DNA of 64,000 bases from Stratiolaelaps scimitus (Eukaryota; Arthropoda; Arachnida; Mesostigmata; Laelapidae): assembly GCA_019614645.1 (NCBI GenBank), contig JABWDB010000012.1:682001-746000 (forward strand), in the 5' to 3' direction. Position 1 is the first letter of the stretch. Every line of letters starts with the position of its first letter. This document shows, one piece after another, positions 26,374 to 37,368 of the stretch. The notes beneath the pieces are model-generated. The model did not search any database and was not told the DNA's origin. It was given only the letters and a program-made list of their open reading frames with translations. Made by a program: the position numbers and the translations under genes.

Positions 26374-26760
26374 GATTCAGAGGGTTATTCTGCACCGAGA
26401 AGCTTCATGTGCCATAACATACGCAAAGACGACTGACGGTGCGGTTGAAGTCGACCATCCTTCTCCACCGGTGCCAAGTATATCCGAGTATTTGAAGATT
26501 CGCGTGATAGGAGACTACCTTTTGCTCCATAGCTCACTAGTAATGCAATGGATGCAACTGTTCCGCCCGTTTATAGGCTATCCGAGTCAGGCACATAAAT
26601 AGATACGTGTGTCTTCCGACGGGTGCGTGGAGAGACCTAAGCATTTTCGGCAGCGGGTGTCACTGAAAACAGGGTGGGCAGTTAACAGTCAAGCTGTGTT
26701 GCATACTTATATTAGATCTATGCTGTGTACTGATGAATATTTAAAGCAACAAAATAGCAG

Positions 26761-27158
26761 AATATAATTGTTCTATTCAATAATTATATACCAGTATAAA
26801 CTTTTTGAGAATCGAAATACAAATAATTCGAAGAAATACATGACTATTACATTCTTCGATTCCATCTAAGAGAACTTAGAAGCGATCAAAGAGAACAACG
26901 AAATGCCATTGTACGTTATACGCGGTTCACATATTGGACGCTAAAGAATATTTCAAACTTTACGAACGGTTCCACATTAGGCTACAATTACATATCGCAA
27001 CTTGGTCCCTAATTTTCGTTAATATAATTATTATATAAGTGTTCTATTTAATTATTATTTAATACTGGTATAAACTTTCGGGAGGCAAAATACCTACATA
27101 AGTTATTCCAAAAATGCATGACTATTATAATCTTCGATTGCCTTGCGAGAACCGAGAT
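26761..27158. repeat. Diverged tandem duplication (unit about 271 bp)
   Basis: The segment 26770-26880 recurs at 27041-27157 in direct orientation. Both contain GTTCTATT-AAT, A-C-[TC]-GGTATAAACTTT or its variant, TGCATGACTATTA or ATACATGACTATTA, and TCTTCGATT followed by GAGAAC. They look about two-thirds identical by eye. It lies between DHRS7 and fascin. Confidence 0.6.
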
Positions 27159-28663
27159 TTAAGGCCTAGATGCTTTGCGTTCTGAACCTAAATTTTATAC
27201 TTTACTTCTTATTATTTGAATATAGCCAAACGTTTACGCCATAGGAATAGCTGATTGAGGACAAGTCGTTCGGATCGTTTTGCCATAAACTTCAGGATTC
27301 CAAAACCACAAACTTAATTCGTTCTGGATCCATTATTGCCTGGAGAGTACATATTCGTATTCTCGTCGTTCTTTAACAATTCAGTAAAATGAAAAGACAT
27401 AGTGATCTTGTGTATATATCGCTGAGTTTATTATATATATATATTATGAGAGCATATATATATACCAAGATTTGCGTTTCCTGTTGGTTGTATTATCATC
27501 AATATTAGTATAATTTTATTTTGTTTTCTTTCATTTCGGAATCAGCCGCGTCATAGTCGATAATGCGATATGAAATCAATTATATACAAAAATATAATCA
27601 CGCAAAAAATATCTGTGTGACAAAATTTATCATCGTGTTGCAAAGTCCAAAAGTACATCGAGTATTTTTGTTTTTTTTTTGCTCTGTTGTAACAAAACGC
27701 TACTGTTGTCTGGCTCGAGCTACGGGCGGTGTCATACAAGTGATTCCTAACGCAAACCTGGTCGCAACAAAAGAAACCAATCAGGGGGCAATTCATTACA
27801 ATGAAATTTTAATTAATGCTACATCAATTATTGATACAGCCCCCCGATAGCCGAAATAGCGACAGCGCCACGGCTCGGTCCTCTCTTCTTAAACGGGTTC
27901 AGTAATATATTTTTGGTATTTATTTTTCTCTGAAGACGTTGTGACCATTTCAATAAAATAACATGCATTTCTTATTTTGGTTGTCTTTCTCGGCTTCACG
28001 TAGTTTTTTAGTGCCAAGTTCTGCTTCTACGTCTACTTTATTAATAATACTGTATTATCATTGTTTGGTGAGACTTTATTTGCTCGTTTTGATTGTTTCA
28101 TATATTTATATATTTTGAAGTTCATACTGAGTGTTTGCGCGTTACGTGGGTATATATAATAATTGCAATAAATCTGTAATAATGGCCGCCTATTGTTCCA
28201 GGGTAGGCCATTGTAAATTTCTTTGTTTATACCCTCACTGTCGTGTCGCATTACAGAATCAACCTGTAACTCTAGAATTCGATACAACGTCGTAACCATC
28301 GTGAACGCCGTGGTCATCAAGTATGTATACGTTGATTATTGTGCACTAGGTAGATATGATCTTGATTTTATTCTACCCATTGTACACGCGAAGTGGGTAA
28401 ATAATCACCCCAAGGCTATTTTGCCAATTACACTCGTAGCTTTAGTCTCCCACTTGCTTAATCCTTGTTCTATTTCTAAATAAAATTAGTAGTCTCGCTT
28501 TTTCTTCTTCGCGGTTCGAGTTTCTTTTCTTTTGTTAACCAAATATAATTTGTCTTTTATTACCCTCCTCGGTGAGGATTCAGAGGAAGCATTCCTCGTT
28601 CTCATCGGCACTGCGGTTCCCATCACGAAAACATACTGGTTGTCAACTTAACAAAAATGAACA

Positions 28664-28692
28664 TTTATTATTAATATTAAATTAATAATAAA
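28664..28692. repeat. Perfect 12-bp AT hairpin
   Basis: TTTATTATTAAT, loop ATTAA, ATTAATAATAAA. It sits about 1.6 kb beyond the fascin stop and contains AATAAA on both strands, so it could hold a distal poly(A) signal. Confidence 0.7.
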
Positions 28693-30200
28693 AGAGAAAA
28701 GAAAAACGTGTAACTCAGCACAAAATGCGGATCCCACATCCAGCCCTCAACCAGGAGGGCGGTGAGCCCGTGTGGCGATAAATTTGCTTTTTGCTGATAA
28801 CATCAGCATAATGTTATATCAGACGTTATTTTATAGATCTTCCTCCATTCGTTTATATATGCAGTTCATCATAAATCAATATTCTCCTATTCTTCAGAGA
28901 GTCTGCCTCAATCACTGGATTATGGGGGCTTTTAAGCAGCCTCCCGGTGATTTTTTTTAGATATTTCTGTATGGATGTATGCACGCACTCATTGCCAATC
29001 GGCGACAGCAAAAGCAGCTACAGTTTGCCATTGAGTGTTAAGCGATATGTTTCGTAGTAAGCGATCAGAGTGTCGCTCGTCATTGGCATAGCCACCGTTC
29101 AGTGGCATGCGTCAACAAGCATTCGTCATATCTCTTCTCTTCATTCATCTCTCTCTCTCTGTCTCCTCTCAATATATCTATAATGTAATATATAAGCGTT
29201 CACCTTTCTATATGGAGCGAGCTCTTCTGAGAATTTTGGAATCAAATTCTGAGAGATTCTGCTTCGTAAGTCGTCGATTTTTGGGGTGAGGCCCTTCTAC
29301 TACTGTTAATCGATCCATCGTTATAGCACTGTCGATATGCACTGATACATTATATAGTCTATAGGCTTTAAACGCTGGAGGGAGTCGATACACAAATCAA
29401 AGTTCTTATCATCATGGTCTTATCATCATCATCACTAAAGCGACCTGCATCGGTAACTAGGCAGCACATCTAAGCGAGGAAGACAACTCTCGGTCCAATC
29501 GTTCCCTTCGTTCATCCGAACTTTTTGATTTCCATGTCTCTAAAACGCGATCGACATCTATTTATCGCAGGTAAAGCAAGCGGTTCTGTAAGTAGCTCTG
29601 GCGTCCTCTGGTTCCTTCGAAGAATTACTGTAGGATCACACCCAGTGCAGCTGTTCGGTTGCAAACTGTGAGTTGCTATTACTACAATAACAAGCATCGT
29701 CGTCTTTCGTCTCGTGGGGGATGGAGGACATTGCTGTTCACGTATTTTTTTCGGAACGTGTGGACTCGGCGTCCGCAGACCGTCTACAGTGTTCGGGGTA
29801 GGCCCCGACTACTTGAACACCTACACTATAGATCAACAATCAGCACTACACGCTTCACTTGTCAGGTGAACGGTTGGGTGGTTTGCACAAGTTCCTTCTA
29901 TTGAACCTTTTAAGCTACCCCATGGGCAGTGGAATATTGGCAGTTATCGGTAGGTAGATGACACAGTGTCCCCAGTCGATACTGGCTTCGGGTGGCAAAA
30001 CGCCGCCCGCTCTCGATGGGACAAGGTCATCTTACACTCACAAATGATTTAACTGTAATGGGTAACGCTGCATAATTAGTGCTTCATGGGTTTGAAGAAA
30101 TGCTGCTCCAATTCAGTCTACAAGAAGTGGTCCCAATATACCACCGCCATCACTCAATATTCATCCATCAAATATCTTTATCCAAACCGCTTCCTCTTCC

Positions 30201-30220
30201 TAAATAAATAAATAAATAAT
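30201..30220 (-). promoter_or_regulatory. AU-rich element in the fascin 3' UTR
   Basis: Read on the minus strand this is a run of overlapping ATTTA pentamers (ATTATTTATTTATTTATTTA), about 100 nt after the fascin stop codon. AUUUA clusters in 3' UTRs bind TTP/Tis11-type and ELAV/Hu-type proteins and often make mRNAs unstable. It could also be only a TTTA microsatellite. Confidence 0.4.
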
Positions 30221-30318
30221 AGCCGTGGGTAGTCTTTTGCTGATTTTGTTGGTTGACTCCCTGCCCGTGATACTGCTCAGCTCGAAACACCTCGCCTTCG
30301 TGTGAAGGTTTTTGGAAG

Positions 30319-30530
30319 TTAGTACTCCCACAGGGTGGCCTTGGCGGCGTCGGGTCCTCCGACTTTGAACAGCCCATTCTTCTCAGCTATAACATAGCAA
30401 CCGGTCGAAGCGAGCTTGATGGCAAGACGTGAAGGCTCCCGGAGCTCAAAGGTGAATCCTTCGCCACGTGACTCGGAGTCCACAGTAATGCTTCCGTCAT
30501 CAGCGACGCTCCAATAAGCATTGCTTGTCC
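30319..30530 (-). CDS. fascin (singed): Fascin last coding exon
   Basis: The acceptor TATCAACAG precedes GG-ACA-AGC, which completes Gly432. It continues through [15 protein letters not shown] and [12 protein letters not shown] to ATLWEY and stop TAA at 30321-30319. The WEY end is the usual fascin C-terminus. Confidence 0.95.
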
Positions 30531-33500
30531 CTGTTGATAGCAACAGTGTAAAAGCTTTGTGTTAGAACTTGTACAACAATGCATGTTTTTTTTCTTGTTA
30601 CATTTCTCATATAGACAAGTACTAAAACTGCGCGCGTAGTCAAAGTCGTATTTATCGATTATTGAGGGCGGATTGAAGGAACTAGTAATACGCCTTCTAT
30701 AAGTGATGAATTACTTTAGGAATAATATTGGAGAGATTTACGAGTACCGAGAATAAATTGGTAGGTAATTATGAATCGAACCTACCCTTGAAGTACACGA
30801 CACCTTTTTCGCCCCTCTCCACAAGGATTGTCTCGTATGTGCCCTTGTTACACTCGAGCTTGGCACTAGAATTGCTCTTGTAGCCAACGAAGCCCTGGTC
30901 ACACTTGAGTACCAACATTGGCCTGAAATCATGAGGCAATAACTATTAGGGCATATCTTGTTATATATGTACATATACAATTATCTTATTATTGCACTGT
31001 GCGCTGTAGCCAGTCCCGTAATTTAGGCTCGATCTGTCCATAGCATACGACTTATGCTTACCGGCTGATGAGGAAGAAATAAAATTTGGCGTTCTCATCC
31101 TGTGCCGAGTCGGCATTGGCGTACAGATGACCGGACTTCTTAATGGCCAGAAGTTTCCCATTGTTAGCTGTGAAGCTAACGCTACCATCGGCGTGCCAGT
31201 CAAGTCGGAAGAGCGAGTTGCTCGAAGCTTGCTCGCCGCTAGCCTGGATGCCGCCAGTTGGCTCGAGTGTCCAGTATTTGTCCTGCATCGTGCGGATGAG
31301 CCAGCGCTGGGTGGCCTTATCGAACTCGAGCTGGAACGTCTCATGGTCCGAGATCTCGTCCTGGTTCGCTGTCAGGTCTACACCCTGCTTTACCGAAACG
31401 AACTTGCTGTTCAGCGCCGCAACGAATGAGGCCTGGTGATATGATGGATAAAATAGAAAATTAAGAAAAAAAACACATATAGGTACATATGTCCACAAGT
31501 GGAGGGGTGATTGCGTTATCTGTTTCAAAAGGTAAGGTTCATTTCATCGATTATCAGCACGATGTTTGAAAACGTGAGACTAGCTAGCCAGTATCCTGGA
31601 CTGAGTTAAACTTTGGCGTCGTCCCGGAATATTTAGATATAAATATGCGAAAGCAGTTGTGCTGCGGACGTTAGATGTTGGCTGTGAGTCGGCCCGGAAA
31701 ATTTATTATAGATATATATATATATGTCACATGTTATCTGCATAGTCTGAGCTTCTATATTTACTAATCACTATACGATTTTCGTCAATGAACAAATTAT
31801 AGTCTCACCTGACTAATATTTAGTAAGTAAGTTAAACTGAAGTTACGCCAGTGAAGTACATATATCATCGTTCATGCTATCCTTGATCCAACTAACGAAT
31901 CATCGAGCTAATAATTAATTTCAATGTCCACTGGACATCTGCGATAGTACATTGGCCGCCTATGGTAGTGATGCGAAACTCCGTGAACTCTACAAAATGC
32001 AGCCTATGCCAGCAGGCTGCAATAACAAAAAAATATCACGCGGCCTTCGCTATCGCCTGTAGTTGACGAGGGTGAGTTGAATCAGCGAAGAAAAAACGCT
32101 GTGAAATTCGTGCTATGCGTGAGTCTTTGTGTGTGTGCGTGTGTCACGAGGGTGGAGAGTGTCACTGTTATCTATAATAAATCGACGTCGTTTGATTCAG
32201 CGGCGGTGATGGATATGGCCATTCCACGGAACATAATTCCATCATAGGTCGAGACACTCGATACTATACTATAGTATAGTATTTGGAAACTTTTGCAAAG
32301 GAAACTGGTACTACGCTTTCAAAGCATCGAACATTTTGACAGTTATGTTGCATATGGCTGACGTGACGAATAATGCTGAACTTCCCTTGGTTGTATGCCA
32401 CTATTCGGTGCTACTCATCTGGCCGGTTTTATCACAGCACTTTATTTAAATTGGAATAAAATACGCAAACGCATTATTGATACGTCATAAACGAATGTTT
32501 GAGCAGTTCAAATAATGGATAGTGAATAGGAAAGCTTTGATCTTATTGAGAAAATAAGATAGATCTGGGAATTCTACATAACGCTGTACATAAATCATTG
32601 GTGCTTGCATAAAGTATTACAACTAAGGTTTCAGGCTAGTCCATAATCGTTTTCGTTATGTGGGGGTCAAGCATTGACTAGAATTGGAAACTTCGATCGC
32701 AATATTGGAACTGGTGGCATTTCATCATTCTAGATACAACCAAAACGTTTCCAATTGGGTTCTCTGTGTTTACGTTTGTACAAGCAGCAAAATTCGGGTT
32801 GGCCAAACGAACCGAAGACAGCTATCGAGTCATCTTTATTCAGTTTTACAAACAATTCGAAAATAAAGCACATCTGATTAGCTGGTTCCATCGAAAGACC
32901 CATACAAAAATAGAGCCAATGAATATGGTCGTAGCTAACAAATGCTAACAGATGCTTCCAAGAAATTATTACTTTTCAGCATAGTATGGCTATGACTATC
33001 CGGCTAATAGATCTACTATTATAATAAAACTAGTCGACGCTTTTCTTCAAATCTCACAGTTCATCTCGATGTTAATGGAACGTGTCCACTGTCAGTCAGC
33101 CGCAAATCGGCGACTGACACTATGTCCTTTGGGCTTCCCGTATATTCGTAAAACAACAACAAGCGTTGTCTAGTGAGGAGGCGCATTGAATTCAAGTGTC
33201 GAATGGACAGTAGCCGCCGCACCATAGCCACCACTACCACAACGGTTCGTGGCAACATCGTCGTCGTTGTCTTCGACTTCTGAACAAAAAAAACTGAATG
33301 CCACAATGGGTATGTCTACGTTGTAGAGCGCGGTCAGAATACCCAACCACTATTTGGCTCGAAGTGGGATGTGTGCGTTGTTCGCTGTTCGTCGCCACGT
33401 TATCCAATGCTTGCTTTGTGATGACCACTTTAGTCGTTTCACGAAACAACAGTTCAACAACAACAACAACAACAACAACAGGAACAACAATAATACGAAA

Positions 33501-35901
33501 TCTGCTTCGGTCTTTTGGCTCTTTTCTGCTGGACAATAACTCTTTTGTTCGTTGTGACGCACTGGGGATAGCGGCTCTTAACAATAAAAAAAATCTACTA
33601 ACTCGTAGAAGCGGTCAGAAACTCCGGTGACAGCAACAATAACAACAACAAGTACAAATTCAGTAACTGTTGTTGTTGTTGCTACCAAAGGCCGGACACA
33701 GGCTGACGCGAATTCGGCGTTCAGCGAATCGGGCTCGAATTGCCGGCATTACTGATTCGGTTGTTGCTGCTGTCATTATTAAATACTACTGCTGTCTATA
33801 GTAAAATCATAAATGAATACAAACACAGTGACACCTCATCCTCACTGGGCTAGCAAACAGTTGATTTCGGCCTCTCGATGTGTTAATTTATAATTATTTT
33901 CAGTACTAGTTATTGGGCCGCAGTGTTGAACTTATGAGGCCCCTCTCCTGATTTCGGTCCTTGAAGCGCTACATAGCAATGGTATATGTGGCATAAAAGG
34001 AAGACAGCGTCAGACACTGGGTCAACTATGGAAAAACGTTTAGTGGCTGTAGTGCAATAACCTCTGCTGTGCTGCTACCGAAGATATAGTAAGCTACCCA
34101 GTTAACAATATATTATATATATATTGTTACAACTGAATAGTAGACAGAGGCGCGGCGATAAAATGGAATCGAAAGACATATTTTAAATAGTTCTAATACT
34201 ACCAATAGTAGAATTGCTGATATTCGATTCCCCTCTCTAGATACACTCTAATAAGAAGATATTCGAGTTCTTAGTTGTATTTCACGTTTAGCGGGTGGTG
34301 CATAATTGTCACCCATTTTTATAATTTACTAATCAATAGCTCATACTATGGTCCCGTCGAGTTGGTTCTTGCGGTTTCAATCAGCCCGTACTGTCAAGTA
34401 ATTCAAATGTTCCTTTGATGACCTTCCTCTCAAGCCACTAAAGCTGCTATAGCGATGATGATGATAATAATAATATATATTTGTATAGACGCCAGACCCG
34501 GTGCACGAAAGGTTCTATATGACGGTTCTGTAATATATTGATACGTGAATTGTGAATTCAACGTGTAGTCTACTTAATGTATCTCAAAAACGTTTATTTT
34601 TTTTCTAATCAATCGAGAAAGACGAGGCTGGCGTAATCTTGGTTTGATTTACCTGAGGCACGGAGTCCTCTAGCGAGAAGAGTTCGTCACGGGTCACAGT
34701 ATTGCTGCGGGATCGAATAACGGCCCGGCTTCCAATCGGTGACAAATAGCCCATATTGGCATCCTTGAGAGCCAGAAAGCCTCCGTGGAACTCAACGGCA
34801 AAAAGGCAGCATGGCTCGCACTTGGGCAGGAGTTTACCATCGGGTGACAGATATTTGTTATTTCCCGTATGAACAGCATATTTGCCATCGCGGAACTCGA
34901 GAGTGAAAAGAGTGTTCTCGCCCCAAGGGGTGGTCGCGTCCACCTGGATTTCGTCCTGCGCCTCGGATAGCCGTGCAAACCTACGGCGCCCTACAGATTT
35001 GATCGTCACCTAAATGGCATACATACAGACATTGCAGAAATGCAGAACTCCGGGTTATACAATCGATCCAGCAACAACTATGAGGCCCACGAAATGACCG
35101 ACAGCGAATTCCTATATGTATATTTTGTTCAAGCCGTTGGACTAGATAGAAATATATATATATATATATATATATTATATCATGATCATATTAAACAGAC
35201 CTGTGGCCTGGCTGCAAGATGCACTGTCCAAAGTTCTGCGCTCGAGGGTGCCTTCGCAGCGCAAATCAGCTGATCTCCGCTAGCTCCGAGGAAGTAACCG
35301 CGATTTTCGTTCTTGAGAGCCCACTGACCCTTCGCGTCGCCGGTCATGCTGATAGTAAATTTGGCACCGATATCCTTCTCCTCATTATCGCAGGTGACGT
35401 TGCCAAACTGGTCCACAGCAAGATACCTGTATATTGTAATAAGGCAAAGGGAGTACGCTATATCACAGTGAGTCAAGCAAATCTAATGCAAACGAATGAG
35501 AACACTCGAATACAATTATGATACTGCAATAGTATACTAATGCACCACACCGCAAAAACACAAGAGGCCACGCAACACGCGCGACAACATACTGTATACC
35601 AACTAACAGTTGCTCTGATTTAAAGATCTACTTAAATTTATTATTATTATTATTAAACGTGTTCGCTTACCGTCCAAGGTGGCTCTTGAGACAGATGGCC
35701 TCATCTTCGCCGTAAGCCTCGAGTGTCCAGAGCTGCTTCTTTTTAAGTGCGATCCCATTTGAGTTCACCTTGAAGCCGAACGACTCGGCCGTCAGGTACT
35801 TTTTTAGTGACGCATTTATGAGCCCGATTGTCCAGTTGGTCTTTTGATGTTCGCTATTTTGGGCTGGACCCATCGTGAGCGGATGGCCCTTGAGAAGAGT
35901 T
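30319..35901 (-). CDS. fascin (singed): Fascin (singed-type actin-bundling protein), complete gene
   Basis: Six coding exons join in phase to 501 residues: 35873-35671, 35426-35201, 35009-34653, 31432-31062, 30922-30786 and 30530-30319 (TAA). Human fascin has 493 residues. The family folds as four beta-trefoils, here about residues 10-135, 136-258, 259-380 and 381-501, and cross-links parallel actin filaments in filopodia, bristles and similar protrusions. Seen directly: the N-terminal [20 protein letters not shown] and [10 protein letters not shown] blocks, SHLGRYLAVD, the ARPQV junction, [16 protein letters not shown], the start of trefoil 4 ([19 protein letters not shown]) and the terminal ATLWEY. 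The residue aligned with regulatory Ser39 of human fascin is Ala42; the serine in VSVKQG (Ser275) is kept. The start is the ATG at 35873, but the 28 bases between the acceptor and this ATG contain no in-frame stop, so a longer N-terminus is possible. Introns are 244, 191, 3220, 139 and 255 bp. Confidence 0.96.
30786..30922 (-). CDS. fascin (singed): Fascin exon 5 of the coding region
   Basis: The acceptor GATTTCAG precedes G-CCA-ATG (R-P-M-L-V-L-K). The donor GTAGGT follows AAG-G (phase 1). It encodes residues 386-431, the first half of trefoil 4 ([28 protein letters not shown]). Confidence 0.93.
31062..31432 (-). CDS. fascin (singed): Fascin exon 4 of the coding region
   Basis: It follows the 3.2-kb intron with acceptor TATCACCAG and begins [17 protein letters not shown], then TANQDE and [11 protein letters not shown]. 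It ends in phase 2 in LISR at donor GTAAGC. It encodes residues 263-385 plus part of Arg386 and corresponds to trefoil 3. Confidence 0.95.
32261..32282. repeat. Perfect 22-bp palindrome
   Basis: ATACTATACTA followed directly by its reverse complement TAGTATAGTAT, inside the large fascin intron. Confidence 0.8.
33455..33480. repeat. (CAA)n microsatellite
   Basis: Uninterrupted CAA units in the large fascin intron. Confidence 0.95.
34653..35009 (-). CDS. fascin (singed): Fascin exon 3 of the coding region
   Basis: The acceptor GCCATTTAG precedes GTG ACG ATC ([11 protein letters not shown]); the donor GTAAAT follows CAG of SVPQ. Exactly 119 codons (residues 144-262) form trefoil 2, so this exon coincides with one domain. 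It contains [10 protein letters not shown], the HGGFLALKD block and RDELFSLED. Confidence 0.95.
35152..35180. repeat. (AT)n microsatellite
   Basis: It lies in the 191-bp intron of fascin, about 20 bases after the donor of exon 2. Confidence 0.95.
35201..35426 (-). CDS. fascin (singed): Fascin exon 2 of the coding region
   Basis: The acceptor ATATACAG precedes G-TAT-CTT, which completes Arg68 and continues [16 protein letters not shown]. The exon ends with CAG before GTCTGT (phase 0) after HLAARPQ. It encodes residues 68-143, the second half of trefoil 1. Confidence 0.94.
35671..35901 (-). CDS. fascin (singed): Fascin exon with start codon (coding 35873-35671)
   Basis: A pyrimidine-rich acceptor ending TTTCTTGCAG precedes 35901, so the 28-bp leader 35901-35874 is itself spliced to an upstream exon. 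Coding starts at ATG 35873 and ends in phase 2 before the donor GTAAGC. It encodes residues 1-67 plus two bases of Arg68 and covers most of the first half of trefoil 1, including the phospho-regulatory loop that here reads [10 protein letters not shown]. Confidence 0.93.
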
Positions 35902-37348
35902 CTGCAAGAAATATAAAAAAATTACATCAGACACTTTCATTATGGGGAGTACATTTGTAATTGTCTAACCAATTAATGCATTCAAACATCGAACACAAAC
36001 ACACACACACACACACTACGTGAACCAAATTCTTGTTAGTTTTTTTCGCCGTTCCAACTGTGGCACCTGACTCAGGCCAATGATCACCACTGAGTTCGAA
36101 TGTCGATTAGATCCCTTTGAATACTCAAGTAGCTATTCTTACATTTCAGGATCGGTAAAGCATTCTCCAGGCTACAAGTGTCATCGTGCGTTGTTAGTGG
36201 TGGCTATTCGAGGCTACCCGTCGAACGGCAAACAAAAATGAAACCAGATCGAGACAGAATCGAGACTACTCGTATTCAGCCAATAGACGATGGAGCAGGC
36301 GCAGTTGGCTGCTGGTGTTGTTATTCTAATGGTTCAACGCCTGCCAACAGTGAAGCAATATAGCAGTGTATACTTATCCACCTCAGAGCCAGCTCGAGGG
36401 ATCGAGCTAAACCGACCCAGATCCAATAATCGGTCTGAGGAAGGAGTAACTGCCTCCGATCAACAGCTGGCCGCTCGAGTAGAAACGTTGCAACCCAATG
36501 CCGACTCTCATCCAGATGCTAACAACCTTCTCTATCTAAATATTGCTCGCAGAAGAAACAATCTCGTATACGACTCGAAGGTGGCACATTTGCTCAGGCG
36601 TTCTATTGCTGTTATAAGTGATAGACTGGCGGCCTCCACCATAACGAGAACTATGGATGAGAAAGACAACAAGAAACACCGGCACAATGGGGATATAGAC
36701 GAAATGAGTTGAACATACTCAATAACCAATATTATCATACACATTTTTTTTGGGCTGTTACTGGATTACCAAGAAGTATTTCAACGAGGCCACTCGATGC
36801 TGACGGTTCTCAAAGAATATCGACGTTAGTATTGGTGTCAATCTATGGAGCGTGTCTGCTTATTTCCCGAAAATGCTCAACGGGTCATCAGGCGTAATTT
36901 TGGACTCAGCTAACTTTTTGTTTATGGCAAATCGTCCATTACATTTTTGTGGTTTCATGATGAACAGAAGAATTATCAAACCGCATTTGCTATCGCTCAT
37001 TTGAGATGAAAACGTTCATGATCAAATGGAGAAAATTTGTATTCTTATGTTATTTTATATTTTCAGGCATAAAATTGAAGATCTACAGGGTGCGTTCAAA
37101 CATGCTACTAATTATGAAGATGGTGTTCCATGCGAGAACGCAATCCAGCTACAGAGCATGCAATCTTATCGATATTTGGAGCCGGCACGAAGTATGATAA
37201 CACAAATAGCTATTGTCGTCATAATAGCTATTTGAGTAAGCGACTAATCAAGCTCCCTCATATCTTGGTATGAAACTACAATGCTTTGTTATTAGTTTCG
37301 ACAGATTAATTAAATTAAGCATATCCCACGCGCATCACACGGTCTTAC
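35902..37348 (-). other. Fascin 5' intron or upstream DNA
   Basis: This would be the first intron if 37349-37368 is an exon. It contains (CA)n at about 36000-36015, a plus-strand open frame at 36290-36712 (140 codons, not recognised, probably chance) and the 12-bp inverted repeat at 37203. Confidence 0.45.
37203..37234. repeat. Perfect 12-bp inverted repeat
   Basis: CAAATAGCTATT, spacer GTCGTCAT, AATAGCTATTTG. The inner AATAGCTATT is a palindrome on its own, so the element is both a direct and an inverted repeat. Confidence 0.8.
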
Positions 37349-37368
37349 CCTGACCTGTCAAGCCCCAT
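37349..37368 (-). CDS. Candidate upstream first coding exon of fascin
   Basis: On the minus strand an ATG in good context (GCCAACATGGGG) opens 20 coding bases (MGLDRS plus two bases of Gly) followed by a consensus-like donor, GG|GTAAGA. Splicing to the acceptor before 35901 gives a continuous frame: two bases plus one, then nine stop-free codons up to the fascin ATG. This would add 16 residues ([16 protein letters not shown]). The phase match and context are seen; use of this exon is inference, and it could instead be an untranslated leader or chance. Confidence 0.3.

Larger units (their letters stand above)
26374..30318. other. Intergenic DNA between DHRS7 and fascin
   Basis: AT-rich. It holds the diverged tandem duplication, an AT hairpin and, at the right end, the fascin 3' UTR. 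I see no further gene. Confidence 0.6.
31433..34652 (-). other. Large intron of fascin (3220 bp)
   Basis: This intron lies between trefoils 2 and 3. It has a donor GTAAAT and acceptor ATCACCAG. Inside are a CAA/TTG-rich section (33100-33800) with (CAA)n at 33455-33480, a (CAA)/(TTG) foldback at 33631-33683 and a perfect 22-bp palindrome at 32261-32282. I see no nested gene. Confidence 0.85.

Noticed and set aside
31127..31439. Two plus-strand frames of about 100 codons
   Set aside because: Antisense shadows of the trefoil-3 exon of fascin.
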